A stretch of 64,000 bases of DNA from Sarcophilus harrisii (Eukaryota > Chordata > Mammalia > Dasyuromorphia > Dasyuridae). The stretch's first letter is position 1, and every line of letters starts with the position of its first letter. The notes below the pieces were generated by a model, which searched no databases, had not been told where the DNA came from, and saw only the letters and a list, made by a program, of their open reading frames with translations. Shown in pieces: positions 10,421 through 21,509 of this stretch. Where the stretch lies: contig NC_045426.1 of assembly GCF_902635505.1 (NCBI RefSeq), positions 672,671,087 to 672,735,086 of the forward strand, in the 5' to 3' direction. Made by a program: the position numbers and the translations under genes.

Positions 10421-10594
10421 CTTGTAATCAGTCTTCAAGTCATCATGCACTAGAATGTGCCGCATGGCAAAGAAGATGAATGTGGCAGTTAGCAGTACCA
10501 CCAGTATGTAGCAAAAGGCAGCAGACATGTATGTCACGGTTGAGAGAAGAGCAAAAACATCATGTTTATTAGTGATTTGTTCTATGACTTTCAT
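10421..10594 (-). pseudogene. Cornichon (CNIH1-like) retrocopy fragment
   Basis: The minus-strand frame reads AAFCYILVVLLTATFIFF, AMRHILV and then DDLKTDYK. This aligns with the N-terminus of cornichon (human CNIH1: AAFCYMLALLLTAALIFF, AIWHIIAFDELKTDYK), an ER-export cargo receptor. The CNIH-like part covers about residues 5-41 of the family (10421-10528) and includes the first transmembrane helix. As I recall the CNIH1 gene, this stretch crosses the exon 1/exon 2 border, which points to a processed copy. After DYK the frame runs into the RTE-type SINE, and no further CNIH coding sequence follows, so it cannot make the normal three-helix protein. The Met and 22 codons before AAFCY do not match CNIH. 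Confidence 0.7.
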
Positions 10595-10599
10595 TCTCT

Positions 10600-11261
10600 A
10601 TTTATTTATTTAGATTTTCAAGAATAAAGTACAAACAACAGTTTACTTGCATTAATTTTACTTTTCCTTACCCAATGACTTGCTAAGCATTATGATTCTC
10701 TACTCATAGGATGACTCACAGATTTTGTTATTCTATTAAATATGAAAACATTAAGGCAACAAAGAAAAATCATATATAAGTCAATTAGATGCCCAAATAT
10801 GCAGGTGTGCTAATGCAAAAAATTTTTTATAAGTTAAGGTTGAGTAACAGCCCCTTGACATTGAGGGAAAACATTGAGTTAAGGGTGGGGGGAAAACCCT
10901 GGTTCCTAAAGTTCAGCTTTAACATGTATTCCTGCAAGGGTGGTGGCAAGATGTAACATTTCTTTAGTAAACACTTTCTTGTCAGCTATGGGAGGGACAC
11001 TGGATCAGTTCTTTTAGATGATGAAAAATGAAATTTACATATCTTATATAGATCTGATGCTTTATAGAAGTAAACAATATAGCCAAAGAATATCAAAAGC
11101 CCAGATTCTACATTATTAGGCCATATTATCAAGTCAATTCTCTCTTGGTCACATGAAGTGACCTCTATCTGAGTTTAGATAAATGATATGTACATCAGGG
11201 GAAGTATTGTTAATTTGAATAATAGATCAAATCAGTAAAAAGTTCAACAATTTAAAAAATA
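10600..11261. other. AT-rich spacer, nothing recognised
   Basis: No gene-like frame and no clear repeat family. It ends directly at the 5' end of the L1 starting at 11,262. Confidence 0.4.
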
Positions 11262-13094
11262 GGACTTCCGGCCAAGATGGCAGCGAGGAGGCACACAGCT
11301 GTGTAAGCTCCTCATTTTCTCTCAGAATCCATCTCATTACAAGCCTCTGAATTAATTCCTGACTGAAAAAAAAAACACAAATAGTTACCAAGAGAAGACA
11401 TCCTTGAGACTCTCCAGGAAAGGTCTGTTTTTGCTCGAGGGCGGGACGGTTTTAGATCGGGCACAGGCTGAGGGCAGCAGCAGTGAGAGCTCGGTAGGCA
11501 GCTCATCAGCCAAGCAGACCGGAGGGGGTTGGGGTGTGATTTCAGCCGTCTCTGCGGGGAGAGCTTTGCTACAGGCTTGGATACTTTGCCCTGGCAGCAA
11601 GTCAGTAGCCCAGCAGAGAAGCTAAAAACACCAGGGGTGAAGAATTCAACCCCAAACAGCTGGAGTTCCTTGGGACCTGGCCACCCCTCCCCCACAATGT
11701 CTCAGCATGCTCTCAGAGTCTCGGAGCGCAGGCGCAACACAGTCCTGCTAGTGCCTCGCTGCTGCCCCCGCAGTCTGTAGAGGAAGCTCGGTAACACCAC
11801 CCAGCCCCTCCCCCAAAAAAGCAGATTCCATTTGGGGTTTTTCTCCTTTTTTTTTCTTTGCTAGTTTGTCTCTGATTCTTCTCTGACAAAATGAGCAAAA
11901 AATTGAAAAGGACCTTAACGACTGACAGCTTTTATAGGGACAGAGGGCAGACTCTAAACCCTGAGGAATAAAACAGATTATCTCAGGTGAATCCCAAAGG
12001 AGACCTCTTCCTAAAAGATGAATTAAAGAAATTAAAAGGCTCTCACAAGAGAGTAGAAGAAAAAATGGGAAAAGGAGAGGGAGGTTGGCAAAGAGTTGAG
12101 GTACCCACTCATTTAAAACAAGGGATAAAAAACAAAGTTGAAAAAATAGGATTAGTGAACTGGAAACAGAAAATAGCTCTCTAAAGAATAAAATTGGCGA
12201 AATGGAAAAACATTCCATAGAACAAATTGGGCAATTAGAAAAAGATATTTAAAAAGTGAATGAAGAAAATACTTCATTGAAAATCAGAATCACATTGTTG
12301 GTGGAGTTGTGAACGAATCCAACCATTTTGGAGAGTAGTTTGGAACTATGCTCAAAAAGTTATCAAACTGTGCATACCCTTTGATCCAGCAGTGTTACTA
12401 CTGGGATTATATCCCAAAGAGATTATAAAGAAGGAAAGGGACCTGTATGTACGAATGTTTGTGGCAGCCCTTTTATAGTGGCTAGAAACTGAAACTGAAT
12501 GGATGTCCATCAGTTGGAGAATGGCTGAATAAATTGTGGTATATGAAATTATGGAATATTACTGTTCTGTAAGAAATGACCAACAGGATGATTTCAGAAA
12601 GGCCTGGAGAGACTTACCGAACTGATGCTGAGTGAAATAGGCAGGACCAGAATCATTATACTTCAACAACAATACTAGATGATGACTAGTCCTGATGGAT
12701 CAGGCCATCCTCAGCAACAAGATCCAGATCATTTCTAATGGTGCAGTAATGAACTGAACTAACTATACCCAGAAAAAGAACTCTGGGAGATGACTAAAAA
12801 CCATTACATTGGATTCCCAGTCCCTATATTTATGCACACCTGCATCTTTGATTTCCTTCACAAGCTAATTGTACAGTGATTCAGAGTCTGGTTCTTTTTG
12901 TACAGCAGAGTGATGTTTTGGTCATGTATACTTATTGTGTATCTAAGTTATATTTTGGTATATTTAACATCTACTGGTTATCCTGCCATCTAGGGGAGGG
13001 GGTGGGGGGGTAAGAGGTGAAAAATTGGAACAAGAGGTTTGGCAATTGTTGATGCTGTAAAGTTACCCATGTATATATCCTGTAAATTAAAGGC

Positions 13095-13130
<36 letters not shown>

Positions 13131-15180
13131 AAATCAGAATCAAACAAATGGAATTGCATGACTCGAGGAGACAAGAAGAATCAGTCAAGCAAAACCAAAA
13201 AAATCAAACAATGGAGAAAAATGTGAAATACCTTCTGGGGAAAACAACAGACCTGGAAAATAGGTCTAGGAGAGACAATCTGAGTTTGGACTCCCAGAAA
13301 ATACGATGAAAAAAGAGCCTGGACACTATTTTCCAGGAAATTATCAAGGAGAGCTGCCCAGAAGTCATAGAAACGAGGGTAAAATAGACATGAAAGGTTC
13401 ATCGATCACCCATGAAGGGATCTAAAATCAAAACACCAAAAATATAGTGGCCAAATGCAGAACCCTCAAACGAAGGAAAAAATACTCCAAGCAGCTAGAA
13501 AAACCCAATTCAAATATAAGAGACCACAATAAGGGGATCACCCAGGATCTAGCAGCATCCATTAAAGATCGAAGGACCTGGAATATGATATTCCGAAAGG
13601 CTAAGGAACTCGGTATGCAACAAAAATAACACCCAGCCAGAATGAGCATCTTTTTCAGGGAAAGAGATGGGCATTCAACGAAATAAGTGAATTTCACCTA
13701 TTTTTGGTGAAAAAACAGAACTTAACAAAGTTTGATCTACAAATATAGAACTCAAGAAAAACCTAAAAGGTAAAAAGAAATCTTGGGAACTATTTTCTGC
13801 TGTAATGTATAAAAATATGTATATCTTGTTCTAGAAATTAAATTGGAAAAGGACATTGTACCAGAAAAAGGGTAAATTACTATATCTCACAAAGAGGCAA
13901 GGAAACCTATTATATCTGAGAAAGAATGGAGGATAAATATAGTGGGTATTCTGCCATCAGAATTGGCTTTAAGAGAAAAACTTTAGACATATTCAATGTA
14001 TGGTGAAACCTCCCATCTCATTGAAAAGTGAGAAGGAAAAGTGAAAAGGGAAGGAATAAGCTAAGCAGAGGAATATGGAAACTGTGAGGGAAAGGAGAAG
14101 ATAGGGGAGGAATTCTAAGGTGGGAGGGATACTAAAAGGGAGGGCTGTGAGAAGCAAGTGGTGCTCACAAGTTTAAAATTGGGAAGGGGTTTGGGGAAAA
14201 GGAAAAGCATAAACAGGGTTAACAAGATGGCAATTACAAATTGGTATTTAACCAAAATGGTGAAGGGTAAACTCCCCAAAAGGAAGATTAGCAGAATGGT
14301 TAAGCTAAATCCACAATACTTCAGAAACACCTGAAGGAATACATCAGAATAAAGGTAAAGGATGGAGCAAAATCTACTATGCTTCGGTGAAAGTCAAAAA
14401 AGGGCCATCCTGATCTCAGATCAAGCAAAAACAAAATGATCTATAAAGGGAGATAGGAAGGACTATATCTTACTAAGGACAGCATAGATAATGAAGCAAT
14501 ATCATAAAACATATATGCACCAAGTGGTTACATCTAAATTCTTAAAGAAATTAAGGAAGCTTGCAAAAAAAATAATAGAAACTATAATAGGAATCTCAAC
14601 CTTGCACTCTCAGAATTAGATAAATCAAACCACAAAATAAATAAGAAAATCAGGAGATAAATGAATACTAGAAAAGTTAGATTATGTCTCTGGAAAACGA
14701 ATGGAGACAGAAAAGTACTTTCTTTTCAGCAGTTCATGGAACCTATCAAAATAGACCTTATTAGGACAAAACCTCAAACTCAAATGCAGTAGCAGAAATA
14801 TAAATGCATCCTTTCAACCACGATGCAAAAAATTACACTCAACAAAAGCCAAGGAAAATGACCAAAAAAATTGGAAACTAAATAATCTCATATTAAAGAA
14901 TGATTGGGTGAAACAGCAAATCATAGACATAATTAATAACTTCACCCAAGAAAATGACCATAATGAGACATCATACCAAAATATGTGGGATGCAGCCAAA
15001 GTGGTAATAGGGGGAAATTTCATATCTCTAAATGCCTACTTGCATAAAACAGAGAAAGAGAAGGTCAACGAATTGGGCTTGCAACTAAAAATGCTAGAAA
15101 AGGAACAAATTAAAAACCCCCAGTCAAACACTAAACTTGAAATTCTAAAAAAAAAACAATTTAAAAAATATGTTACCAAC
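11262..15180 (+). repeat. Decayed L1 LINE with 5' UTR, ORF1 and the endonuclease part of ORF2
   Basis: The 5' end starts CTTCCGGCCAAGATGGCAGC, a GC-rich promoter-like 5' UTR that carries an ETS-type CTTCCGG motif. ORF1 begins at the ATG at 11,891 (MSKKLKRTLTTDSFY). It shows a long heptad-rich coiled coil and the RRM/CTD signature ENRSRRDNLS, FQEIIKESCPEVIE and AKELGMQQK, with many stops. From about 14,340 the sequence follows ORF2: the endonuclease region (the AVHGTY and LDKSNHK-type blocks are visible in broken frames), then the linker IINNFTQENDHNETSYQNMW and GGNFISLNAYL at 14,908-15,170. Reverse transcriptase is absent: the element stops at about 15,180. A younger L1 is inserted into ORF1 at 12,293-13,128. 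Confidence 0.82.
12279..13142 (+). repeat. Younger L1 3' end nested in the L1 ORF1, with 14-bp target-site duplication
   Basis: The insert (12293-13128) is bracketed by GAAAATCAGAATCA at 12279-12292 and 13129-13142. Removing it rejoins the ORF1 coiled coil of the host L1. It carries the ORF2 C-terminus, the 3' UTR with the GGGGAGGGGGTGGGGGGG tract, the end motif ACCCATGTATATATCC and an A-tail of about 30 bases. It closely resembles the 3144-3981 copy and has the same truncation point. Confidence 0.92.
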
Positions 15181-15224
15181 AGGTCTTTTGGGATATCAAC
15201 GTTACACTTTGTGACTGAATTGAT

Positions 15225-18200
15225 TTCTTTTTTTAAAGCCAATTTTATTTTATTTTCAATTGGAAATTTTCTTCCTCCATCTTTTCACTTCCTCACCCAT
15301 TGAGAAAAACACAATCCATTACAAATATATTACAATCCTAAGCCTGACCCTAAAAATAAATTTCTGCATTAGTTATATCCAAAAAAATAAAGAGAAGAGA
15401 ATATGCTTTATTCTGTACTCTGAGTTCATTGGCACTCTTTCTGGAGGTGGATAATATGTTTCAACATGAATCTTTAGTAACTGTGTTTAGTCATTGTATT
15501 GTTCAGCTTTATTAAGTCTTTCAAAGTTTATTTTATTTATAATACTGTCATTACATATGTTGTTCTCCTGGTCCCATTCACTTCACTTTGTAACACTTTA
15601 TACAAGTGTTTCCAGGTTTTTCTGAAACCACTACCTTCATCACTCTTTATATTACGATAGTTTTACATTGCATTCATATACTATAACTTGTTCTCCATTC
15701 CCCAAATGATAGGCATCTATCTCATTTCTCTCTCTCTTTTTTTTTTGCAATCACAAAAAGAGCTTCTATAAATATTTTTGTACTTATGGGCCCTTGATTT
15801 CTTCAGAATATAGAACTAGTAGTGATAATACTAGGTCACAAGAGTCTGCACAATTTACTAACTTTGGGGGCATAGTTAAAAATTGCTTTTCAAAATTGTT
15901 GGACTAGTTCATAGTTGCACCAACAGTACATTGGTGTACCTATTTTTCCTCATCCCTTCCAGTATTTGTCATTTTCTTTTCCTTATTCTTTTTTTCTTAT
16001 TATTATCTTGGTCTATCTGATTGATATGAAGTGGTAACTCAAGAGTTATTTTAATTTGCATTTTTTAAAAAAGTAGTGATTTATAACTTTTTCTTCCTAT
16101 GACTATTGATAGTTTAGATTTCATCCTCTAAAACTGCCTATTCCTATCCTTTGATTATTTATCATTTGGGGACTGGCCCTTATTCTTGTAAATTTAATTC
16201 ATTCCCTATATAGCTTACAAATGAAACCTTTGCCAAAAAAAACAAAAAAAAACAAACAAAAAAAACTTACTACAAAGACTTATCCCCCCACTTGTCTGCT
16301 TTTCCTGTGATTTTGCTTACATTGACTTTGTTTGTATAAAAATGGCTTGATTTTATGTAATTATAAATTATCTATTTTACCTCTTATGAATTTCTCTAGC
16401 TCTTATTTGTCAATATCTTCCTATATTCTAAGGATCTTATGCAGGCAATTTTCTTATTATGTCAGTCTTTATGCCTAAATTTTGTTTCTATTTTGACCTT
16501 TTCTTGGTATATATTGTGAAATGCTGGTTTATACCTAGTTTCTTCCAAACTACTTTCCTGTTTCCCCACAGTTTTTGAATATTGCTTTTTCTTTGATTAG
16601 TGCCAAAAATTGAATATTGAGATTTTGCCCAAATACCTGGGATCTTTGTGTCCATCACTAAATTACTGGACTCATTTGCTTCTGCACATTATGTACTTAT
16701 ACTGTTTCTCAATAATATACCGTTTTGACAATGACAGCCTTTTTTGCATAGATCCCTTTCCTTCCCATTTGTTTTTTGTTGTTCAATGCCCTGTTATTCT
16801 TGACTTTTTGTTCCTCCAGATGAATTTTGGTAGTTTTCCCTAGCTCTTTGAAGTTTATTCTTTGATATATTTCTTAGTATGGCACTGAATAAGTAAATTT
16901 AAATAATTGTTTTTAACATATTGATTCAGCTTACTTATGAGCAATTAATATTTCTCCAGTTGTTTAGATCTATCTTTATCTTACAAAGAGTATTTTATAA
17001 TTGTGTTTGTATAATTTCTGTGTATGTCTTGGCAGTTGTTTTACATTGTAAGTAGTTTTAAATGGAATTTCTCTTTCTATCTCTTCCTGCTGGATTTTGC
17101 TAATAATATACTAATTTATGTGGATTTATTTTATATTCTGCAACTTTTTTGAAGTTGTTAATTGTTTCAATTAGTTTTTAGTTGACTCTTAAGGATTCTG
17201 GAAACCATTTGCAAAAACATTAAACTTTTATTTTCTCTTTATCTGTGCTTATTCCTTCAGTGTCTTTTTCTTTTATTTTTTATTTCAATAAATAGCACTT
17301 CTAGTATAATATTTAATAGTTAATGATGATAAAGAACATATTTACTTCACCCCTACTCTTATTGGAAAGGCAGTTCTAGCTTTCCTCTATTACAAATAAT
17401 GCTTGCTGTTGATTTTAGATAATTACTACTAATCATTTTAGAGAAAGTTCAATTTATTCCTATGCTTCCTGATATTTTTTAAAAATATTAAACAGGAATA
17501 GAGATTGTATTTTGTTAAAATATTTTTCTCCATCTACTAAAATAACTATCATTTTTGTTGTTTTCGTTATTAATATGTTAATTATGATTATAGTTTTCCT
17601 AATAATGAATCAACCCTGCATTCTTGGTAAAAATACATTGCCTGTTCCTAATTTATGATCTTTGTGATAAATTGCTGTAACCTCCTTGATAGTATTTTAT
17701 TTAAATTTTTTACATCAATATTTATCAGGGAAATTGATCTGTGATTTTCGTTCTCTGTTTTGACTCTTCTTGGTTTAGATATCAAGACCATGTTTATGCA
17801 TAGAAGGAATTTGATAAGACTCCTTACCTATTTAAAAAAAATAGTTTCTATAAAATTAAAATCAATTGGCTTCACATAGCTTTTTAATTCATCTGGTCCT
17901 TCAGAAACTCATTTTTATGGTTGGGCTCTTAAAAAATTTCTTTTTGCTTTTTATTTAAGTCTATTTCTTGATTTGGGACTTTAAATTGGTACTGAGATCT
18001 TTGTAATTCTTGTAGGGAGGGGTACAATATCTAGCCTGAGTTTCTGTACTCATATTTTTCTGTTGCTTTCATAACTCAGTCTGGCAAGTTTTCAGAGCAC
18101 CCAAAGCAGTCTGATCCAGAGAGAGATCTGTTCACTCTCCTTTTGGTCTAAGCTTTGTAAGTTGCATGGTTGAGTTTCAGCACACTGCTGCTGGATTCAG

Positions 18201-18285
18201 TCATTGTTAGCCCACTGGTAAGTTCTTCGGGTTCAGATCGACTTGAGTACTGACTCATCTAGGACTTCTGAATTGATTGTTCCCT
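15225..18285 (-). repeat. Old antisense L1, mostly ORF2
   Basis: The order is that of an antisense L1: 3' UTR and ORF2 end (15.3-15.9 kb), 'ccaacagtacattggtgt' block, then the reverse-transcriptase part (16.2-17.9 kb), which is co-linear with the younger antisense L1 at 59.2-61.5 kb (for example TTTAAATGGAATTTCTCTTT and ATTTATGTGGATTTATTTTA). Frames are heavily broken, and no run of more than about 75 codons survives. It probably continues beyond the SINE at 18.3 kb into 18,545-18,980. Confidence 0.75.
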
Positions 18286-18545
18286 GCAAGCTTATGTTGT
18301 TTTTGTTGCTTTTCATTTTTCAGCTGTGTCCAAATCTTCATGACCTATGTGGGATTTTCTTGGCAGAGATACTGAAATGGCTTATCATTTTCTTTTCCAG
18401 ATCATTTTACAGATGAGAAAACTAAGGTAAAGAGGGTTAATTGTCTTGCTCAGCTAGTAAGTCTATGAAGCCAAATTTGAACTCAAGAAAATAAAACTTT
18501 CTGAGGGCTGGCACTCTAACCACTGCACCACTTAGCTGCTGTTAA
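18286..18545 (-). repeat. RTE/CORE-type SINE, antisense
   Basis: Contains TTTTTCAGCTGTGTCCAAAT, TCTTCATGACCTATGTGGGA, TTTTCTTGGCAGAGATACTG, CAGATGAGAAAACTAAGG and the end CACTGCACCACTTAGCTGCT, which is the reverse of the marsupial SINE head AGCAGCTAAGTGGTGCAGTG. It sits inside the antisense L1. Confidence 0.7.
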
Positions 18546-18984
18546 AAAATAGGACTGAGTCGTTGCTCCTGAATTTAGAGTCACATAACTATGGTTTTGG
18601 AACTTGTTCCTTGCTCAATACTCAACTAAGGTTTGTTTGTTACTATTCTTTCTTCCCACAACTGAGTAACTGGCAACAAAGGTACCAAATAATACCTACT
18701 CCTACACTCACCACTAGTTTATGAATTCCCTGGGGTGTCTTTCTGCTTTTCAGCTTCCTGGTCTTGTACAGTCTCATCCCCTCTTCTATCCCTGGGGGCT
18801 AAAATGCTGCTTATACAGCTGATACCTCTCATGTTCATGGCCAGCCCCTCTCACAATGGCTGGAAAAATGACTCACTGTGACTTTTTATTAACTTTCCTG
18901 ATTATAATTAGGTCTGGCACATTTTCTAAGTTGTTGTGAAGGAAGTATGTTGGGTAAATTAGGAACTCTGCCACTTTGATTCTT
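18546..18984 (-). repeat. Probable 5' part of the old antisense L1
   Basis: Less AT-rich than the L1 body. On the minus strand it begins near AAAGTGGCAGAGTTCCTAAT, which resembles an L1 5' start. This is an inference from position and this one motif. Confidence 0.35.
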
Positions 18985-20390
18985 CTTCATGATAAAACTG
19001 AAAGTTGTCTCATGAATACGGAAACCACAGCTTTTCATACTCAGGAAGGATGACTGGAAGAGAGTTTTTGGATATCATTGCCAATGATGAAGACCTGGCT
19101 TTTTTTCTAGGAAGAAGATGATGTAGATATGGCTATCTTCTGCTTGAAATCCAAGGCAACATAGCATAGTTTCCCCTCGATGTTATGAACAATTTCCTTT
19201 TCAACTATGGTCATGATGTTTTTGCTTCTTTCTATCATTATCTTCATGGGATAGTCTGTCAGATTATGGATAGCCAAATCTAGATGAAAGATGACATGGG
19301 GAAGAGTCTAACTAATAGATGGACACAGTATAGACAACACCATCACCAGAGTCCATAATGATACCAGTAGTACAACCAGAGTCTTTCAAAGATATCAATC
19401 TGGATGGTAACATATATGGTTGGGGGTTGAAGATCTCAGACATAATCTGTGTCATCTCTCCATTTGCTTTGGGGTTTTAAGAAGCTTTTGTAAGCAGAAC
19501 ATGATGCTCCTCAGGAATTACATTCAGCTCATTTTTTTTATTAGAGCTTTTTGTTTTCAAAACATGCATAGATAATTTTCAACATTCACCCTTGCAAAAC
19601 CTTGTATTCTAAATTTTTCTCCCCCCTTTCTCTGAGCTCTCCCCTAGAGAGCAAGCAATTCAATATATGTTAAATATGTGTGATTCTTCTATACATATTT
19701 CTACATTTATCATGCTGCCCAAAAAAATCTGATCAAAAAGGGAAAAAATGAGAAAGAAAACAAAATGCAAGCAAACAATAAGTTGAAAATACTGTGTTGT
19801 GATCCACACTCAGTCCCCATAGTCCTCTCCTTGGGTGCAGATGGCTCTCTCCATCACAAGTCTATTGGAACCTGCCTGGCCTGAATCACCTCGCTATTGA
19901 AAAGAGCCACATCCATCAGAATTGATAATCACATGATACTGTTGGTGCTGTTCAAGGTTGTACAATGTTCTCCTGATTCTACTCACTTCCCTTAGTATCA
20001 GTTCATATAAGTCTCCTCCAGGTCTTTCTGAAATCATCCTGCTGGTCATTTCTGACAGAACAATAATATTCCATTACCTTGATATTCCATAACTTATTCA
20101 GCCATTTTCCATTGGCCATCCATTCAGTTTCTATTTCTTTGCCACTACAAAAAGGGCTGCCACAAACATTTTTGCACACGTGAGTCCTTTCCCCCTTTTT
20201 ATGATCTCTTTGGGACGCAGGCTCAGTAGAGATATATGCCACTCATTTTTGAAGATATGATGTCAGATTTTCTCCAAATCATCCCAGTTGGTAACAATAC
20301 CATGCTCAGTGGGATATTTCATAGTAAGAAAACTTCTCTTGCTCTGGGCACAATCTAAGAAGTAGCATTCCCAGCAAAGGCAGCCTTTCT
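18985..20390 (-). pseudogene. Processed conventional-actin pseudogene, split by an L1
   Basis: Reverse-complement blocks match ACTB/ACTG-type coding sequence in order. They are the region of 'gactccatgcccaggaagg' (here ATACTCAGGAAGGATGACTG), ATTGCCAATGATGAAGACCT, TCCAAGGCAACATAGCATAG, ATGGGATAGTCTGTCAGATT, GGACACAGTATAGACAACAC, CATCACCAGAGTCCATAATG, CTCCTCAGGAATTACATTCA and, beyond the L1, ATCATCCCAGTTGGTAACAA and TCTCTTGCTCTGGGCACAAT. No introns are seen and the frames are broken. It spans most of the coding region but lacks the N-terminal codons. It is unrelated to the intact ACTL9 apart from belonging to the same superfamily. Confidence 0.85.
19537..20241 (-). repeat. L1 3' end inserted in the actin pseudogene
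   Basis: A minus-strand L1 3' portion is flanked by CTCATTTTT (19528-19536 and 20242-20250). Removing it restores the actin order. It ends with AGAGCTTTTTGTTTTCAAAA and contains the antisense ORF2 block GGGCTGCCACAAACATTTTT. The insertion is therefore younger than the pseudogene. Confidence 0.85.
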
Positions 20391-20474
20391 TTAAAAAAAA
20401 AAATCATTGTTTTCTTCTTTTATTTTTGTTCAGTCTAAGACTGCACACCATTGTAGTCAAAAATGTTAGGTCTT

Positions 20475-20622
20475 GGGGCAGCTAGGTGGTATATGGATAG
20501 AGCACCAGCCTTGGAGTCAGGAGGACCTGAGTTCAAATCTGACCTCAGACACTTAAGACTTCCTATCTGTGTGACCCTGGGCAAGTCACTTAGCTCCAAT
20601 TGCCTCAGCCAAAAAAAAAGGG
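20475..20622 (+). repeat. Marsupial tRNA/CORE-type SINE
   Basis: Head GGGGCAGCTAGGTGGTATAT, then CAGGAGGACCTGAGTTCAAA, CTGTGTGACCCTGGGCAAGT, ending CAATTGCCTCAGCC plus A-rich tail. The T-rich stretch that follows joins an L1 3' end. Confidence 0.85.
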
Positions 20623-20649
20623 GTGAGGGGGGCTTTTTTTGTTTGTTTT

Positions 20650-21275
20650 GTTTTTTGTTTGTTTGTTTTTTTGTAGTGACAAGAAACTGGAAATTGAATG
20701 GATGCCTCTGAGTTGGGGAATGGCTGAATAAGTTATGGTATGTGAATATTATCGAATATTATTGTTCTAAAAGAAATGATCAGTAGGATGATTTCAGAAA
20801 GACTTGGAGAGACTGAGACATACTAAGTGAAGTGAGTAGAACCAAGATAACATTATACACAGTTAGAAGAAGATTATGTGATGATCAATTGTGATGGACT
20901 TGACTTTTTTCAGCAATGAGGTGACTCAAGGCAATTCCGACAGATTTGGAATGGAAAATGCCAATGGTACAGGGAGTGAATCATGAAGGCTGAAAGTGAA
21001 TCAAAGCATAGTATTTTCACCTTTTTTGGTATTGTAGTTTGCTTCCTTATTTTTTTTTCTTTCTCATAGTTTTTCCCTTTTGATCTGATTTTTTTGCATA
21101 CAACATGACAAATATGGAAATACATTTAAAGAATTGCACAATTTAATCTATATCAGATTGTTTGCTATCTTGGAGAGGGGGAGATAACAGGGAGTGAGAA
21201 AAAAAGTTTTACAAAAAAGAACTTTGAAAACTATCTTTACATGTATTTTGAAAAATAAAATGGTATTAAAAAAAT
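20650..21275 (+). repeat. L1 ORF2 end plus 3' UTR
   Basis: Starts in the ORF2 C-terminus (TTGTAGTGACAAGAAACTGG) and runs through the 3' UTR type shared with 7.6-8.2 and 54.5-55.2 kb. It ends AAAACTATCTTTACATGTAT, TTTTGAAAAATAAAATGG. Confidence 0.78.
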
Positions 21276-21509
21276 ATTAGAGCTTGAGGTAGAGGACCAA
21301 GAAGGGGAGACATCCAAAGTAGGTATGAGTGCTGCATCAAGTCCTTCCTCCATACCTTTGTACTTAAAGAAACCTGCTCCTCCCCATAAGAAACTACATC
21401 TCTTTTCCAATCTACTTCCTCTGTGGTATAGATACACTGGGTCAAGAAAAAATATAGGCCACTTTCCATCAACCTTTCCAGAACCACTTGCCACTAGCAA
21501 TGAGTAATC

